Below, piece by piece: positions 1 to 9,400 of a stretch of 56,717 bases of DNA. Every line of letters begins with the position of its first letter. Position 1 is the first letter of the stretch. Source of the DNA: DASPKX01 sp035627835. Lineage in GTDB: Bacteria > Verrucomicrobiota > Verrucomicrobiia > Limisphaerales > SXQI01. The stretch is taken from contig DASPKX010000111.1 of assembly GCA_035627835.1 (NCBI GenBank), forward strand, positions 1 through 56,717, read 5' to 3'. The notes beneath the pieces were generated by a model. The model was not told the origin of the DNA, searched no databases, and worked only from the letters and a program-made list of their open reading frames with translations. The position numbers were made by a program, and so were the translations under genes.

Positions 1-1315
1 CGATTGCTCCGGTGGCGACCTGCGGAGCAGGCGATTTCTGCCCGAGGTAGAAGGCAAGAAGCATCAGGAGGGTTGAGCCTAGTTCCACAGTGATCATGCG
101 GCGAAAACGGCTGCGCTCATCGCTGAACAAACCATGGATAAACAGGAGAAAGTGGCCGAGGGCTACGGCGGAAAAGAGAGCGTAAGCGGTCATGGAACCG
201 AGCGGCCCAAACGGAGCCCCACAAATCAAGGCGATGGCACGACCGATCAGCAGCAGAATGTTATAGCGAAGCGAAGCGTCCTGACGCCCGCGCAAGTTGA
301 CTAGAGGGCTGACGGGAGAAGTCACCATGGTCATGCCGACGCTTGGAATGAGAGCGACGACGTAGAAAGCGACGGGATCCCATTTGGGCTCGAGGAACAA
401 GGGGAGGACGAAAGTTAACGTGAGGCAACCTCCAGCGGCGGCAATTGGACCCAGGCGGAGCATTGCTCGAAGCATGCTGACGAGGCGCAGGTAGTTGGGA
501 TTGGGCTTGCGCGATTCTTCCGCGAAATCCCGGAAGAGCACCTGGCCGAATGCTTGCGAAACGAGCATCGTTGGCGCTGAAACCAAACGGAACGCGAGGA
601 AGTATAGGCCGCTCGCTTCAGGCCCAAAGAGGATGCTCAGAATGAAGATTGGAGTTTGGTGCGACAGGTTGTTTATAAAAATAGCCGGGGCCTGGAACAG
701 CGCGTAATCGCGGAATTCGGCCCAGGTGGCGCGCAAGCCCGCAAGGCCGCCGATCCGTGCGAGCGGCGGACGATGGACGAGCAGAAGAATCACAATTGCA
801 GTGACTGAGGCGCCAAGCTGGGCTTCGAGGAAAAGGAGCGCGGAACCTTGCCCTGGACGGGCGAGAAGAATTTGCGCGAGTGGCGCTCCCGCGTAGAAAA
901 CTACCCGCGACAGGCTGACGGGCCCGACTCGGTTTTCACGCATGAACAGGCCTTGCAGCAGGTTGAACCAGGCTGTGGAGAAGGCGAGTCCGATGCCAAG
1001 AGCATAGAGCGATGTCGGTCTTGAAATTATAGGGTCAAGGAGCAGAAGAACTATCCCTGCAAGCAGGCTTAAACCCGCGCTCCAAACGAGAGAGAAAGTG
1101 AGGACTTTGCTCACCGCCGGTTCGGGAGCGACAACTACCGCCTGGTCGAACTGGAGTGAAAGGAGGATCGCGGAAGCCGTCGCGGCGGTGAGGATAAAGG
1201 AGGCTTCGCCAATGACTTCCGGGCTGTAGTGATTACTGAGCAGCGGCAGCAGGAGAAACGCGCCCCCCTGCCCCATGATCATTCCGATCAGTAATTTGAC
1301 GGAGCGCGGGATCAA
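1..1315 (-). CDS. Wzx-like polysaccharide flippase (3' end outside window)
   Basis: An uninterrupted minus-strand frame runs from 1315 off the left edge (438 codons visible). It encodes a very hydrophobic protein with many membrane segments separated by short polar loops, as in the MOP/Wzx flippases that move lipid-linked sugar units across the inner membrane. Visible stretches include 'FSTAWFNLLQGLFMREN' and a later 'PAIFINNLSHQTPIFILS', typical of this fold. The most upstream start is a TTG at 1315 whose bases overlap the stop of the acyltransferase gene (TTGA), which implies translational coupling. ATGs at 1282 and 1276 are alternatives. The visible length already nearly equals a whole flippase (about 420-500 residues), so little is missing. 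Its partners are the polymerase and acyltransferase just upstream in the same operon. The family assignment rests on topology and context more than on unique motifs. Confidence 0.7.
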   Translation of the reverse strand, partial: MIPRSVKLLIGMIMGQGGAFLLLPLLSNHYSPEVIGEASFILTAATASAILLSLQFDQAVVVAPEPAVSKVLTFSLVWSAGLSLLAGIVLLLLDPIISRPTSLYALGIGLAFSTAWFNLLQGLFMRENRVGPVSLSRVVFYAGAPLAQILLARPGQGSALLFLEAQLGASVTAIVILLLVHRPPLARIGGLAGLRATWAEFRDYALFQAPAIFINNLSHQTPIFILSILFGPEASGLYFLAFRLVSAPTMLVSQAFGQVLFRDFAEESRKPNPNYLRLVSMLRAMLRLGPIAAAGGCLTLTFVLPLFLEPKWDPVAFYVVALIPSVGMTMVTSPVSPLVNLRGRQDASLRYNILLLIGRAIALICGAPFGPLGSMTAYALFSAVALGHFLLFIHGLFSDERSRFRRMITVELGSTLLMLLAFYLGQKSPAPQVATGAI

Positions 1316-1884
1316 CCGGAGACTTTTTCCTGCGCCAGAATCTTAGGCGCGCCCAATTGCCGTGCGGGATTACCCGCGACCACCGCGTGCGAGGCAACGG
1401 GCTTTGTCACGACTGCGCCAGCGCCAATCACGGCGCCGTCCCCAATGCTTTTCACCTGCGGAAGGATTAATGCCCTCGCGCCAATCCAAACATTTGCCCC
1501 AATGACGACGCCCATTGGGGTGGGTGTCTCATGCGGGCCGTTGTTGTGGACGTGGGTGTAAACCGCGGCGTCCTGGGAAATCAGCGACCCCGCGCCGATT
1601 ACAAGCCCGCCGGTGGCATCAAGGCGCACACCGTCCGAAATCTGCACACCTTCACCCAAAGTGAGCGCGCCATTCTTCAGTTCGGAAAAGACGGTGACGC
1701 CACGGCCAAAATGGCAATCGGCGCCGGTCTCGATCCGGCAGTCCGCCTGGAGGTATGCGCCCGCGCCCACACGAATGTTTCGGCCGAAGCGGAACTTGCC
1801 TCGGTGCGCGAAGGTTGAAAGGTGATCCAGCAAGCGCAGACTGCCGCGCCATGCGGTGTAGTAAAGCTTATAGGCAAGACTCAT
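1312..1884 (-). CDS. Left-handed beta-helix (hexapeptide repeat) acyltransferase
   Basis: A 190-residue protein of the CysE/LacA/NodL/WcaB type that would O-acetylate (or otherwise acylate) a sugar in the exopolysaccharide. Hexapeptide-repeat turns are clear ('IGAGSLISQDAAVYTHVH', 'VVIGANVWIGARALILP', 'VIGAGAVVTKPV') and the C-terminus has the family's 'VVAGNPARQLG' signature. The His in 'THVHNN' fits the catalytic histidine position. I place the start at the ATG at 1884, which overlaps the polymerase stop as ATGA. The open frame extends further upstream, but that part is antisense to nothing plausible and lacks family similarity. The 3' end overlaps the flippase start. The acyl donor is presumably acetyl-CoA; the sugar acceptor cannot be inferred. 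Confidence 0.85.
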   Translation of the reverse strand: MSLAYKLYYTAWRGSLRLLDHLSTFAHRGKFRFGRNIRVGAGAYLQADCRIETGADCHFGRGVTVFSELKNGALTLGEGVQISDGVRLDATGGLVIGAGSLISQDAAVYTHVHNNGPHETPTPMGVVIGANVWIGARALILPQVKSIGDGAVIGAGAVVTKPVASHAVVAGNPARQLGAPKILAQEKVSG

Positions 1885-3371
1885 GTCGTGGCGCGCTGCG
1901 GTCGCAGAAGGGCCAACACACCGGCCACGAGCAAAACAGCGAAGAAGATGCCGTTGGCCAGCGTGGCGGATGGAGCCAACAAAATGCGGGGGAGAATCAC
2001 AGCGTAAATCACGAGGCCAATGTGGGAGCCGCTCAACACGAGCTTTCGGAACAAGAGAGCGGCGAGCAGGCCGCAAAGCAACGAGCCAAAAACCACACCG
2101 ATGCTGCCGAAGTTCATGTACATTTCGCCGAATAACCCCGGTGGAATACCGGAGGCGCTGCCGGGACGCCAGAGTTGCTCCAACTCAACGCCAAGGTCGT
2201 ACGGCTTATCCGGCCAAAAAGCTCGTGGAATCAGCTGAGTTACGATGCGGAGCAACGTGCCGCCATAATGGTATTCCGTCAGAACGCCATAGGTGTTCTC
2301 AATGAGCACGAAGGTGTGAATGTCCGACAAATCGCTGCCAAGGATGAAATCGCCGAAGTCTTCGAAGGAGACGTTCTCAGCAAGCCCGGCCACACGAGTG
2401 CCCAGATCGGCTTCCGGCGACATACCGGAGACATATCGCCATTCAGAAACGGTGTAGGCATAAAGAATCGCGCCGACGAGGAACGCGGTCATCAGCTTAA
2501 AGTTAATGCGCCGGATTTTGTAGTGAACGACGAACATGCACGCGATCACCACACCCAGGAACTGCGCGCGGGACTTTAAAAGGAAGTAAACGCCCAGCAC
2601 CAGCGCGCCAGCGCCGACCCAGAAGAGAATCGCTTTCGTTGAGCGCGGGCGCGCGCAGGAGAGCCCAGCCACAATCAGCACGCCGAAAATTTCGAGCAAA
2701 GCGAAGAACACACCGCCGAACCCTGTTTCTACCCCGCTTTCGCTCAGGTAGGTGCGCTTAAACGGATCCTTGATCAAAGCGAGGACATCGAAATCGAGCG
2801 TCCGGAGCACGCCGACCAGGGAAATAAGACTCAGGATCGTGAGCGCCGCAAACATGAACACCCGAGGCTGGGCTGGAGTGGGCTTTTGCTGACCGCCTTG
2901 CGGCTGCTTCAGCGTGATGCCGAACCGGTAGCCGATGAACAAACAGGCCAGCCCGACGCCGACCAGAAGCAAGACCTTCAAGTAAGACCGCTCCAATTCA
3001 AACCCGGTGAACTGCGCGGTGATTCGGGACGGCTCGCCCCAGGCGATGGGGATTCCTTTCAGGACGTAGTAAATCGTCGCCGTGGAAAGGAGTGTGAGAG
3101 GATCCACGAGTTGGCGCCCGATCGGCGCGGGTGGTATGAGCGCGAGCGGCCCGAGCCACATAGCCAAACCACACACGCCAATGGTCGTCGCAAACAGGAA
3201 GCCGTTGGTCGCCTTCGGGCCGTAAAGGAGGATCAGCCCGAGCAGGAATAACACGAGAAGACCGACACGGGTGAGCAGGCGAACGTCACCGGAGACCTTC
3301 AGCTTTTGAGCTGGAGCGTCGAGCTGGCCAGCCATTTGGGCGGGCGTAAGCGTGGTGTCTTTAACTGCCAT
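1881..3371 (-). CDS. O-antigen/oligosaccharide repeat-unit polymerase (Wzy-like)
   Basis: A 496-residue inner-membrane protein with roughly a dozen hydrophobic segments starting near residue 30. The large loop in the last third, with 'LIPRAFWPDKP' and the following 'GLFGEMYMNFG', is typical of the Wzy-like repeat-unit polymerases that join lipid-linked oligosaccharides at the periplasmic face. It is the first gene of a three-gene minus-strand run, and its stop overlaps the acyltransferase start (ATGA). The ATG at 3371 has no clear Shine-Dalgarno sequence. No glycosyltransferases of the same operon are visible upstream, because the 400-bp spacer and a divergent protease follow. Polymerases diverge strongly, so the family call is firm but the substrate is unknown. 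Confidence 0.75.
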   Translation of the reverse strand: MAVKDTTLTPAQMAGQLDAPAQKLKVSGDVRLLTRVGLLVLFLLGLILLYGPKATNGFLFATTIGVCGLAMWLGPLALIPPAPIGRQLVDPLTLLSTATIYYVLKGIPIAWGEPSRITAQFTGFELERSYLKVLLLVGVGLACLFIGYRFGITLKQPQGGQQKPTPAQPRVFMFAALTILSLISLVGVLRTLDFDVLALIKDPFKRTYLSESGVETGFGGVFFALLEIFGVLIVAGLSCARPRSTKAILFWVGAGALVLGVYFLLKSRAQFLGVVIACMFVVHYKIRRINFKLMTAFLVGAILYAYTVSEWRYVSGMSPEADLGTRVAGLAENVSFEDFGDFILGSDLSDIHTFVLIENTYGVLTEYHYGGTLLRIVTQLIPRAFWPDKPYDLGVELEQLWRPGSASGIPPGLFGEMYMNFGSIGVVFGSLLCGLLAALLFRKLVLSGSHIGLVIYAVILPRILLAPSATLANGIFFAVLLVAGVLALLRPQRATT

Positions 3372-3414
3372 GCGTTATTGCGATACGAGCTGAAAGCTGG
3401 ATCAGCCGCAAGGA

Positions 3415-3461
3415 CGCAACCTAAAGGTTGCGGCTACAAGCGCAGGGCAACCAGAGGTTGC
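3415..3461. repeat. Paired short palindromes of the GCAACC/GGTTGC type
   Basis: Two short inverted repeats lie close together in the divergent spacer: CGCAACCTAAAGGTTGCG (3415-3432, 8-bp arms) and GCAACCAGAGGTTGC (3447-3461, 6-bp arms). They share the GCAACC/GGTTGC core and are linked by GGCTACAAG. The layout resembles REP-like dispersed elements that I associate with Verrucomicrobia and related genomes. They code for nothing. Confidence 0.6.
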
Positions 3462-3547
3462 TCTGTAAACGTGCGGCCAGCCAGCAAGGCCCACACCGTA
3501 GCACATCAGGGCAGAGACTCAAATTCCAAGTTGCAGGGGTACAAACG

Positions 3548-3632
3548 AAAAGGCGGGTCGCCCTATGTGCCCCGACCGCGCCTTTTCTAGTTCGCCAGCC
3601 TTCCGGTCTGGCTAAGTTCGTGTCGGGCTACC
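3548..3632. repeat. Hairpin-rich REP-like spacer sequence
   Basis: An imperfect 13-bp-arm hairpin (AAAAGGCGGGTCG at 3548-3560 against CGACCGCGCCTTTT at 3573-3586, one extra base in the right arm) is followed by a GCCAG/CTGGC stem and GTCGGGCTACC. No gene points into it from either side, so a terminator role is unlikely. With the preceding palindromes it fills most of the 405-bp gap between the divergent polymerase and protease genes. The remaining bases up to 3776 must hold the protease promoter, but I see no convincing -35/-10 pair. Confidence 0.5.
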
Positions 3633-3776
3633 TTGCGGAAGCCCAGGCACGCTTTACGCCTTTTATATACGCCACGAAGTGAGCGCATTTTATAGGTGAA
3701 CAGCCTGAGTTTGCGGTGGGGAAACGCTCCAAAACTCGCGTTGTGCGGCGGCCGCGCAGGCGCTACTATCGCCACC

Positions 3777-4823
3777 ATGTCAGTTTCCGCCCGTTCCAAG
3801 ATTGCGCTCGCGCTGGCAACCAGCTTATTCACAACAGCTTCCGCAGACGTGATCCAGCTCCGGGATAACGCCAGCGTCACCGGCAAAATCTTGACCCAGA
3901 AGAAGGACCAGGTGGCGGTCGACATCGGTTACACTGTCCTGGTCATTCCTCGCCAGCAGATTACCAAGATCACCACTGGCGAGGAAGCGTCCGCGGCAAC
4001 GGTGACACAAGCATCTGCAAAGCCCCTCAGCAAAAAGGCCGCCCTTATCCCAGAGGCCACGCCTACTGTGGCGACGGCCAAAACACTGGGCACGCCTACG
4101 TTCTACGAATCCGGCAACATGGCCTTGCAGGAGAAGAGCGTGAAAGAGCTTGTGGAGCAGCTCGGGGAAAGCGTTGTGCAGGTTCGGACTCCTGGTGGCC
4201 TGGGATCCGGATTTTTCGTTAATGACGAAGGGTATTTGATTACCAACTTCCACGTCATTGAGGGTGAGACGCAGATCTCCATCGAGGTTTATCACCAAAA
4301 GAACGGTCAGCTCGACCGGCGTAGTTACAAGCAGGTGCGCATTGTGGCGATGAATAAGTATGTGGACCTGGCCTTGCTCAAGGTTGAGGACGACGGAGCC
4401 CCGAAGTTCCGCACGGCGCCATTGGGCGATGCCGAATCGCTTGGGGTTGGTGAGCGCGTGTTTGCAATTGGCAGCCCGCTCGGGCTGGAGCGCACCGTGA
4501 CCGAAGGCATCCTCAGCACGAAAACCCGCCAGATGCAGGGCGAGCTTTACCTTCAAACCACCGCCCAGATTAACCCAGGCAACAGCGGCGGGCCGCTCTT
4601 TAACCTTCGCGGGGAGGTGGTTGGGGTCACGAACATGAAGATCACCTTTGGCGAGGGGCTCGGCTTCGCGATCCCCATCGAGGAAGTGAAGTTCTTCCTG
4701 CGCAATCGGGACGCTTACGCCTACGACAACGACAATCCAAGCAACGCATTTCGTTACCTCGAACCGCCAAGACGGACCGCGCAAGCTGCCGCCAAGGCCG
4801 CGCCCGAGGCCAAGGCCCGTTAA
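3777..4823 (+). CDS. Secreted trypsin-like (HtrA/S1C-type) serine protease without PDZ domain
   Basis: A 348-residue protein with a signal peptide (cleavage probably after 'TTASA', residue 23). A small beta-rich N-terminal region follows (about 25-65, 'VIQLRDNASVTGKIL'), then a linker and a trypsin fold (about 120-310). The catalytic triad is visible: His159 in 'TNFHVIEG', Asp197 in 'YVDLALLKV' and Ser270 in 'NPGNSGGPL'. Unlike DegP/DegS it ends soon after the protease domain in an Ala/Lys-rich tail, with no PDZ domain. I chose the ATG at 3777 because the signal peptide begins there; an in-frame ATG at 3696 would add an implausible extension. It probably acts in periplasmic protein quality control, but substrates are unknown. 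It stands alone between a repeat-rich spacer and the ferredoxin gene. Confidence 0.85.
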   Translation: MSVSARSKIALALATSLFTTASADVIQLRDNASVTGKILTQKKDQVAVDIGYTVLVIPRQQITKITTGEEASAATVTQASAKPLSKKAALIPEATPTVATAKTLGTPTFYESGNMALQEKSVKELVEQLGESVVQVRTPGGLGSGFFVNDEGYLITNFHVIEGETQISIEVYHQKNGQLDRRSYKQVRIVAMNKYVDLALLKVEDDGAPKFRTAPLGDAESLGVGERVFAIGSPLGLERTVTEGILSTKTRQMQGELYLQTTAQINPGNSGGPLFNLRGEVVGVTNMKITFGEGLGFAIPIEEVKFFLRNRDAYAYDNDNPSNAFRYLEPPRRTAQAAAKAAPEAKAR

Positions 4824-4899
4824 ACACAGCGGAGCGCCTCGAATAAGCGCTTGCTATTTAGGCGAGCGCTTCGCAATTATCTCCGACCATTTTCAGAAT

Positions 4900-5133
4900 A
4901 TGGCAGACATTGCGAACCGTTACCCCGACAACGTCACTGGACGTTACTACGTCGATAATCAGTGCATCGATTGCGACCTGTGCCGCGAAACGGCCCCGGC
5001 CAATTTCACCCGCCAGAATGATAGCGGTTATTCGTTCGTGTACAAACAGCCGACCACCCCTGAGGAAGAAGCTCTCTGCAAAGAAGCCAAGGAAGGCTGC
5101 CCTGTTGAAGCGATCGGCGACAATGCCGCGTAA
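4900..5133 (+). CDS. Small [4Fe-4S] ferredoxin
   Basis: A 77-residue soluble electron carrier. The motif 'CIDCDLC' (Cys22, Cys25, Cys28) and the distal 'GCPVEAIG' (Cys67) supply the ligands of a single [4Fe-4S] cluster. Cys60 could form a disulfide, as in the single-cluster ferredoxins of the Bacillus/Thermotoga type. Key features match the family in length and spacing. It sits 76 bp after the protease and ends before a strong terminator that is read in the same direction, so it is probably its own transcription unit or co-transcribed with the protease. No redox partner lies next to it; the large cytochrome is on the opposite strand. Confidence 0.88.
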   Translation: MADIANRYPDNVTGRYYVDNQCIDCDLCRETAPANFTRQNDSGYSFVYKQPTTPEEEALCKEAKEGCPVEAIGDNAA

Positions 5134-5161
5134 ATAAAACTTTCGAAAACCCGGAAATCGA

Positions 5162-5198
5162 GAGGCGAGTTGCTTAGGCGCTCGCCTCTTTTCTTTTC
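5162..5198 (+). terminator. Rho-independent terminator of the ferredoxin gene, overlapping the 3' end of cinA
   Basis: GAGGCGAG (5162-5169) pairs perfectly with CTCGCCTC (5181-5188) and is followed by TTTTCTTTT. Part of the hairpin lies inside the last codons and stop of cinA on the other strand, so it serves the convergent ferredoxin transcript. Confidence 0.8.
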
Positions 5199-6460
5199 AG
5201 CACCGCACGACGGAGCATCTCCATGGTTTGTTGGGCGGTGACAAACTTAAATGTTTCGCGGTCGTAACGATTCGTCCGGTGATGGACCACGACGTCTTCA
5301 CCGGAGGCAATGCCAATGAAGACGGTCCCAACCGGCTTCTCTTCAGTGCCGCCGGATGGCCCCGCGATGCCGCTGACGGCGGCGGCGAAATCGGCGCCAG
5401 TGCGCTCGCGAATGCCCCGCGCCATTTCTTCGGCCGTGGCGCGGCTTACTGCGCCGTGGGTTTCAAGGGTCGCGTGGCTGACGCCCAGGAACTTCTGCTT
5501 TGCTTCATTGGCGTAGGAAACAACGCCGCTGAGGAACACCGCGGAAGCTCCGGGGACATTTGTGATTTTGTTGGCGATGTATCCCCCGGTGCAGGATTCC
5601 GCCAACGCCAGCGTCCATTCGCGCGCGGTGAGCAGCCGAACGAGGGATGTTTCCAGTGAGTCGTCCCCGGTGGCGTAAATCCAATCGCCCAGAACCTGGC
5701 GGGCGACAGCTTCCGCTTCCTGCACAAGTTCAGAGCCGCCCGGAACGCTTGAGGAGAGCCGCAATTCGACTTCACCAACGCGGGCGCAATATCCGACCTC
5801 CAGCCCACGCGCGACAAACAACTCCAGTTGCGGCGCGACCATCTCCTCCAGATACGATTCGCCGAGGCCGGTGGTCCGCAGCACCGAGCAAGTGAACGGC
5901 GGTGCATCCGGAAACTGGCGGCGAAGCAGCGGGACGACTTGGTTCCGGAACATGGGATGCAGTTCGCGCGGCGGCCCCGGCAGCATAATGAGCCAACTGC
6001 CTTGCGGTCGGCTGCTTTGGGGCGGCAGCACCTGAATCGCCAGACCCGGAGCGGTGCCGTGGGCGTTCTGCAATACCACCGCGCCTTCGGGAGCAAGCGC
6101 CTGCACAAATGTGGATCTCGGCGCGGGCTTCGCGCGCACTGCAAAGAACTGCTCAATGTTTGAGCGCGCTTGCGCGTTCTCCATCAACTTTCGCCCCAGC
6201 AAATCAGCGATCAACTCGCGGGTGCGATCATCAGAGGTCGGCCCCAGGCCGCCAGTGGTGATGATCAGGTCCGACCGCTGCAACGCTTCGCTGACTGCCT
6301 GGCGAATGTCCGCCCCCGCATCCGGAACAGCGGTCTGTCGCGACACCAGGAAGCCTACTTGAGTCAACTCCCGGCAGAGCCATTGCTGGTGCGAGTTGAG
6401 GATGGAACCGAGCATCAGCTCGGTTCCTGTGTTGATAATTTCCGTGACTGGAGCTGGCAT
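5174..6460 (-). CDS. cinA: CinA family protein (MoCF domain plus nicotinamide-nucleotide amidase domain)
   Basis: A 428-residue two-domain protein of the family's normal length. The N-terminal half (about 1-170) is the MoaB/MogA-like domain with 'NTGTELMLGSILNSHQQWL' and 'TTGGLGPTSDDRTRE'. In CinA proteins this half can act as an ADP-ribose pyrophosphatase. The C-terminal half (about 260-425) is the PncC-type amidase that hydrolyses nicotinamide mononucleotide to nicotinic acid mononucleotide in pyridine-nucleotide recycling. It shows 'ALAESCTGGYIANKIT' and 'VSGIAGPSGGTEEKPVG'. It is the second gene of a minus-strand unit, starting 3 bp after the stop of the PVC cytochrome gene, so the two are likely co-transcribed although no functional link is known. 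Confidence 0.95.
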   Translation of the reverse strand: MPAPVTEIINTGTELMLGSILNSHQQWLCRELTQVGFLVSRQTAVPDAGADIRQAVSEALQRSDLIITTGGLGPTSDDRTRELIADLLGRKLMENAQARSNIEQFFAVRAKPAPRSTFVQALAPEGAVVLQNAHGTAPGLAIQVLPPQSSRPQGSWLIMLPGPPRELHPMFRNQVVPLLRRQFPDAPPFTCSVLRTTGLGESYLEEMVAPQLELFVARGLEVGYCARVGEVELRLSSSVPGGSELVQEAEAVARQVLGDWIYATGDDSLETSLVRLLTAREWTLALAESCTGGYIANKITNVPGASAVFLSGVVSYANEAKQKFLGVSHATLETHGAVSRATAEEMARGIRERTGADFAAAVSGIAGPSGGTEEKPVGTVFIGIASGEDVVVHHRTNRYDRETFKFVTAQQTMEMLRRAVLKRKEASA

Positions 6461-6463
6461 CCG

Positions 6464-9400
6464 CTATTTGGCCGCGCGTTGTTGGAGCGGTTTGCTCTCC
6501 ACCTTGATGTCCGCCCAGTAACCGAACTCGTAGCTCCAATCGGAAGCAAAGTTGCCCGCAATCACATTGATGGTCTTCCCGGCAAAGCGCGAGAGGTCCA
6601 CCGTCACGTTCTTCCAACGCTCACCCTTGCGATCAATCGCCTGCTTCAACAGCAGCTCGTCATCGGCGTAAACACGAAGCTCCCAATCGCCTTGATCGTG
6701 AGCGGCCGCGCTCAACGTCAAAGTGGTCATCTTGTCTTTGGGGACTTCAATTTTGCGCTGCAGACGCGCGCCTTTAACGAGATCCTGCGGATGAGTCATA
6801 AGGACGTTCCGGCGGCCATGATACTCCGGCAACTTTCGAGGCGTGCCCTCAAACTCCGCCGCGATCACGCGCCACTCCGGGTTCCAGAGCGCCACGGATT
6901 CACCATCAGAAGGCAGCGCGGCTACCGTGTCGAACTTGAGCTTTGCAAATTCATCCCACGCGGGATCCAAATATTGCGCCTCCCCTTCGCCCACATGCAC
7001 GAAGAGGCGATAGCGGAACGTCTTCGATTGATTCGGTTCAATGGTCCAGTCCCCTTGCTTGGACGGGCTTGGATTTATGAATCCGAAGTCATCCACCCGC
7101 CACTGAGCTGGATGGCCTGGGTTGCTCGGATGATCGAGGACGACAATCCCGTAAGTGTCCGCATCAAACGCCCGAGCCACGTTCAGCCACTTGGCGCGCT
7201 TATCGTATGTCTCCTTGGCGCGCTCACCGTTCGAGTTCAAGTGCGTGTGGGTTTTGTTATAAGCCATGCGCACAGCGAGACCGCCGTAATCGTAACGACC
7301 AATCGTGACCTTCTCGGCCTTGGCGCGCAGCGTCCACGCGAAGTCGATCATGTAGTAATAAGGGGTGGTGGGCTGGTGGATCGTGATCCCCTGCTCTTCT
7401 TCGAGGAGAACCTTGCCGTTCGGCGCGACCCATTCGTTCAAAGCCACCCAACCAGCATGATCCTGCTCCTGCGTAATGTTGCTGATGCGCACGAACCGCT
7501 GTTTGCCTTCCTTCTCAGTCCAAAAGTCGATCCCATTGACCTTATGCAGGCCTGTGAAGATGCCGTGTTGCCAGATGTGGTCCGCCGGCTTGTCTTCGGT
7601 GACAACCGTCTTGCCGGTCGGATCCTTCACCGGATGCAGATACCCGCGGAACTCAGGGTTCATTTGATATGTCAGCAAATCAGCCATTCCGTTCCCCTCC
7701 GGCAGGTTTGAGCGGACCACGAGCTTCTTATCCTGCATCTGCACCTCAATTGGCTTTTTGTCCTGAGGCGGGTTCAGGATGAACCAGATCAGGTTGCGGA
7801 AATCGTCATCCGGCATTTGCTCCAAGCCTTCAGGCATGACCGAGAAATCACTCACCCGCATCGACTCAATGTTATTGCGGGCAACAACCTCCTCTTTTGG
7901 CCCTGCGCTCAGGAGCTTCACGCGGGCTTCGTTGTCTTCAACGATGCGGCCGCTGACGCTGCGCCCGTCTTTGGTCTCCACTTCAACCGCTTCATAACCG
8001 CGGCCGATGATTTGGTTTGGATCGATGACATTTGCCAGCAAGGCATCCAGACTGGAACGGCCCACCCCCGTAAGATCCGGCCCCACCTCAGCGCCCTCGC
8101 CATGCAGCTTATGGCAATTGAAGCAGGTGCGTTGGGCAATCTCCTTCCCGGCGTTGAAATCAACAGGTTTGCCGCTCAGGATCATCCGCTTCTTTTCCTC
8201 AATGAGCGCGAGCTTGTCCTGCGAAGGATCGCGGAATCGCCCAATCGAGCGTATCGCCCGCTCCCGAGTGTTCACGTCACGGGATTGTGTCAGCGAGCGA
8301 ATCACAGGGGTCGGGATTTCACTCGGTTTGATGCTTTGCTTTTCCACTGCGGCAAGAAGGGAGCGCGTCCACTGCCCCCGCGAGGCGAGCATGCTGGCGG
8401 CGGCGGCCTTCACGCCGGGAGCGAGGCTCGTCCACCGTTCAATCACCCGATCCCCGATGTTGTCCCCGCCCACTTCGCTCAAGGCGCGAATAGCTTCCAG
8501 AGCCACCGGCTCAGGCGTGCCTTGCTTGAGGGCGCCAACAAGGGCGTCGCGAACGGCGTCCACCTTCTGTTGTTTCACCGACTGGATTGCGGCCACCCTC
8601 TGTTGTGGATCCGCCGATTCGTTGCGCACCGTCGCCAAAGTGGTTTGCAGGGCGGCCGCATCACCCCACATGGTCCCGAGTTGCTGCGCCTTGGCGGCGA
8701 GAGTTTTGTCCGCGCTGCGGCTGAACTTGGCCAACGCCGCGCTGGCGCTGGCGCCCGGCGAAACGACCTTGCCACGTTGGCCTTCAATCAGCCCGTCAAA
8801 GGCAGCGATCGCCAACGCGGTGGAGGTTGCCGGAAGTTCGTTGAGAAACTCGATCACAGGATCAAGCGAGCCAGGCTCCCCGACATCGCTAATGCGGCGC
8901 ATGGTTTTCGTGAGGAGCTTGCCCGCCAGTGGCAGATGATCTTCCCCGTTTTCCCGGAACCAATTTAAAGCAGCCTCATGATTGCCTGCGACAATCGGCT
9001 CCAGTGCATGCCAGATCATGAAGGGGATCACGGGATCCTTTGCATCCGAAGAACTGGCTATCAGCGCGGCTCCGATCCGTGCAATCGCATCCGCCTCTTC
9101 CAGGCCGCCTGGAGACGGCGTGTTCACCGTAAGCGAACCGGAAGTGTATTGGCGAATCGCGGTGGCCACCGCGAGGCGAACAGTGGGATCTTTGTCCGCG
9201 GCCAACGTCATCAGGCGCTCCGCAGCCGCATCAGACATGTCGCGGCGTTCACCAGTCAGACGCGCTGCCCAATTGCGCAGCGCTGGATCGCTGTCCTTTG
9301 CGGCCGCATCCAGGATGGAAGAATCCAGAAGCTCCGCGCTATGCAAAGTCCAGAGTGCGAACAGACGCGCCTCGAGCGGGCTGCTGCTCTTGACCATCGC

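Noticed and set aside
6170..8968. Long open frames on the plus strand opposite the PVC cytochrome gene (over 500 and 380 codons)
   Set aside because: They are antisense shadows in GC-rich DNA. The translations are rich in Arg, His and Leu, lack any recognisable motif, and the minus-strand protein is clearly real.
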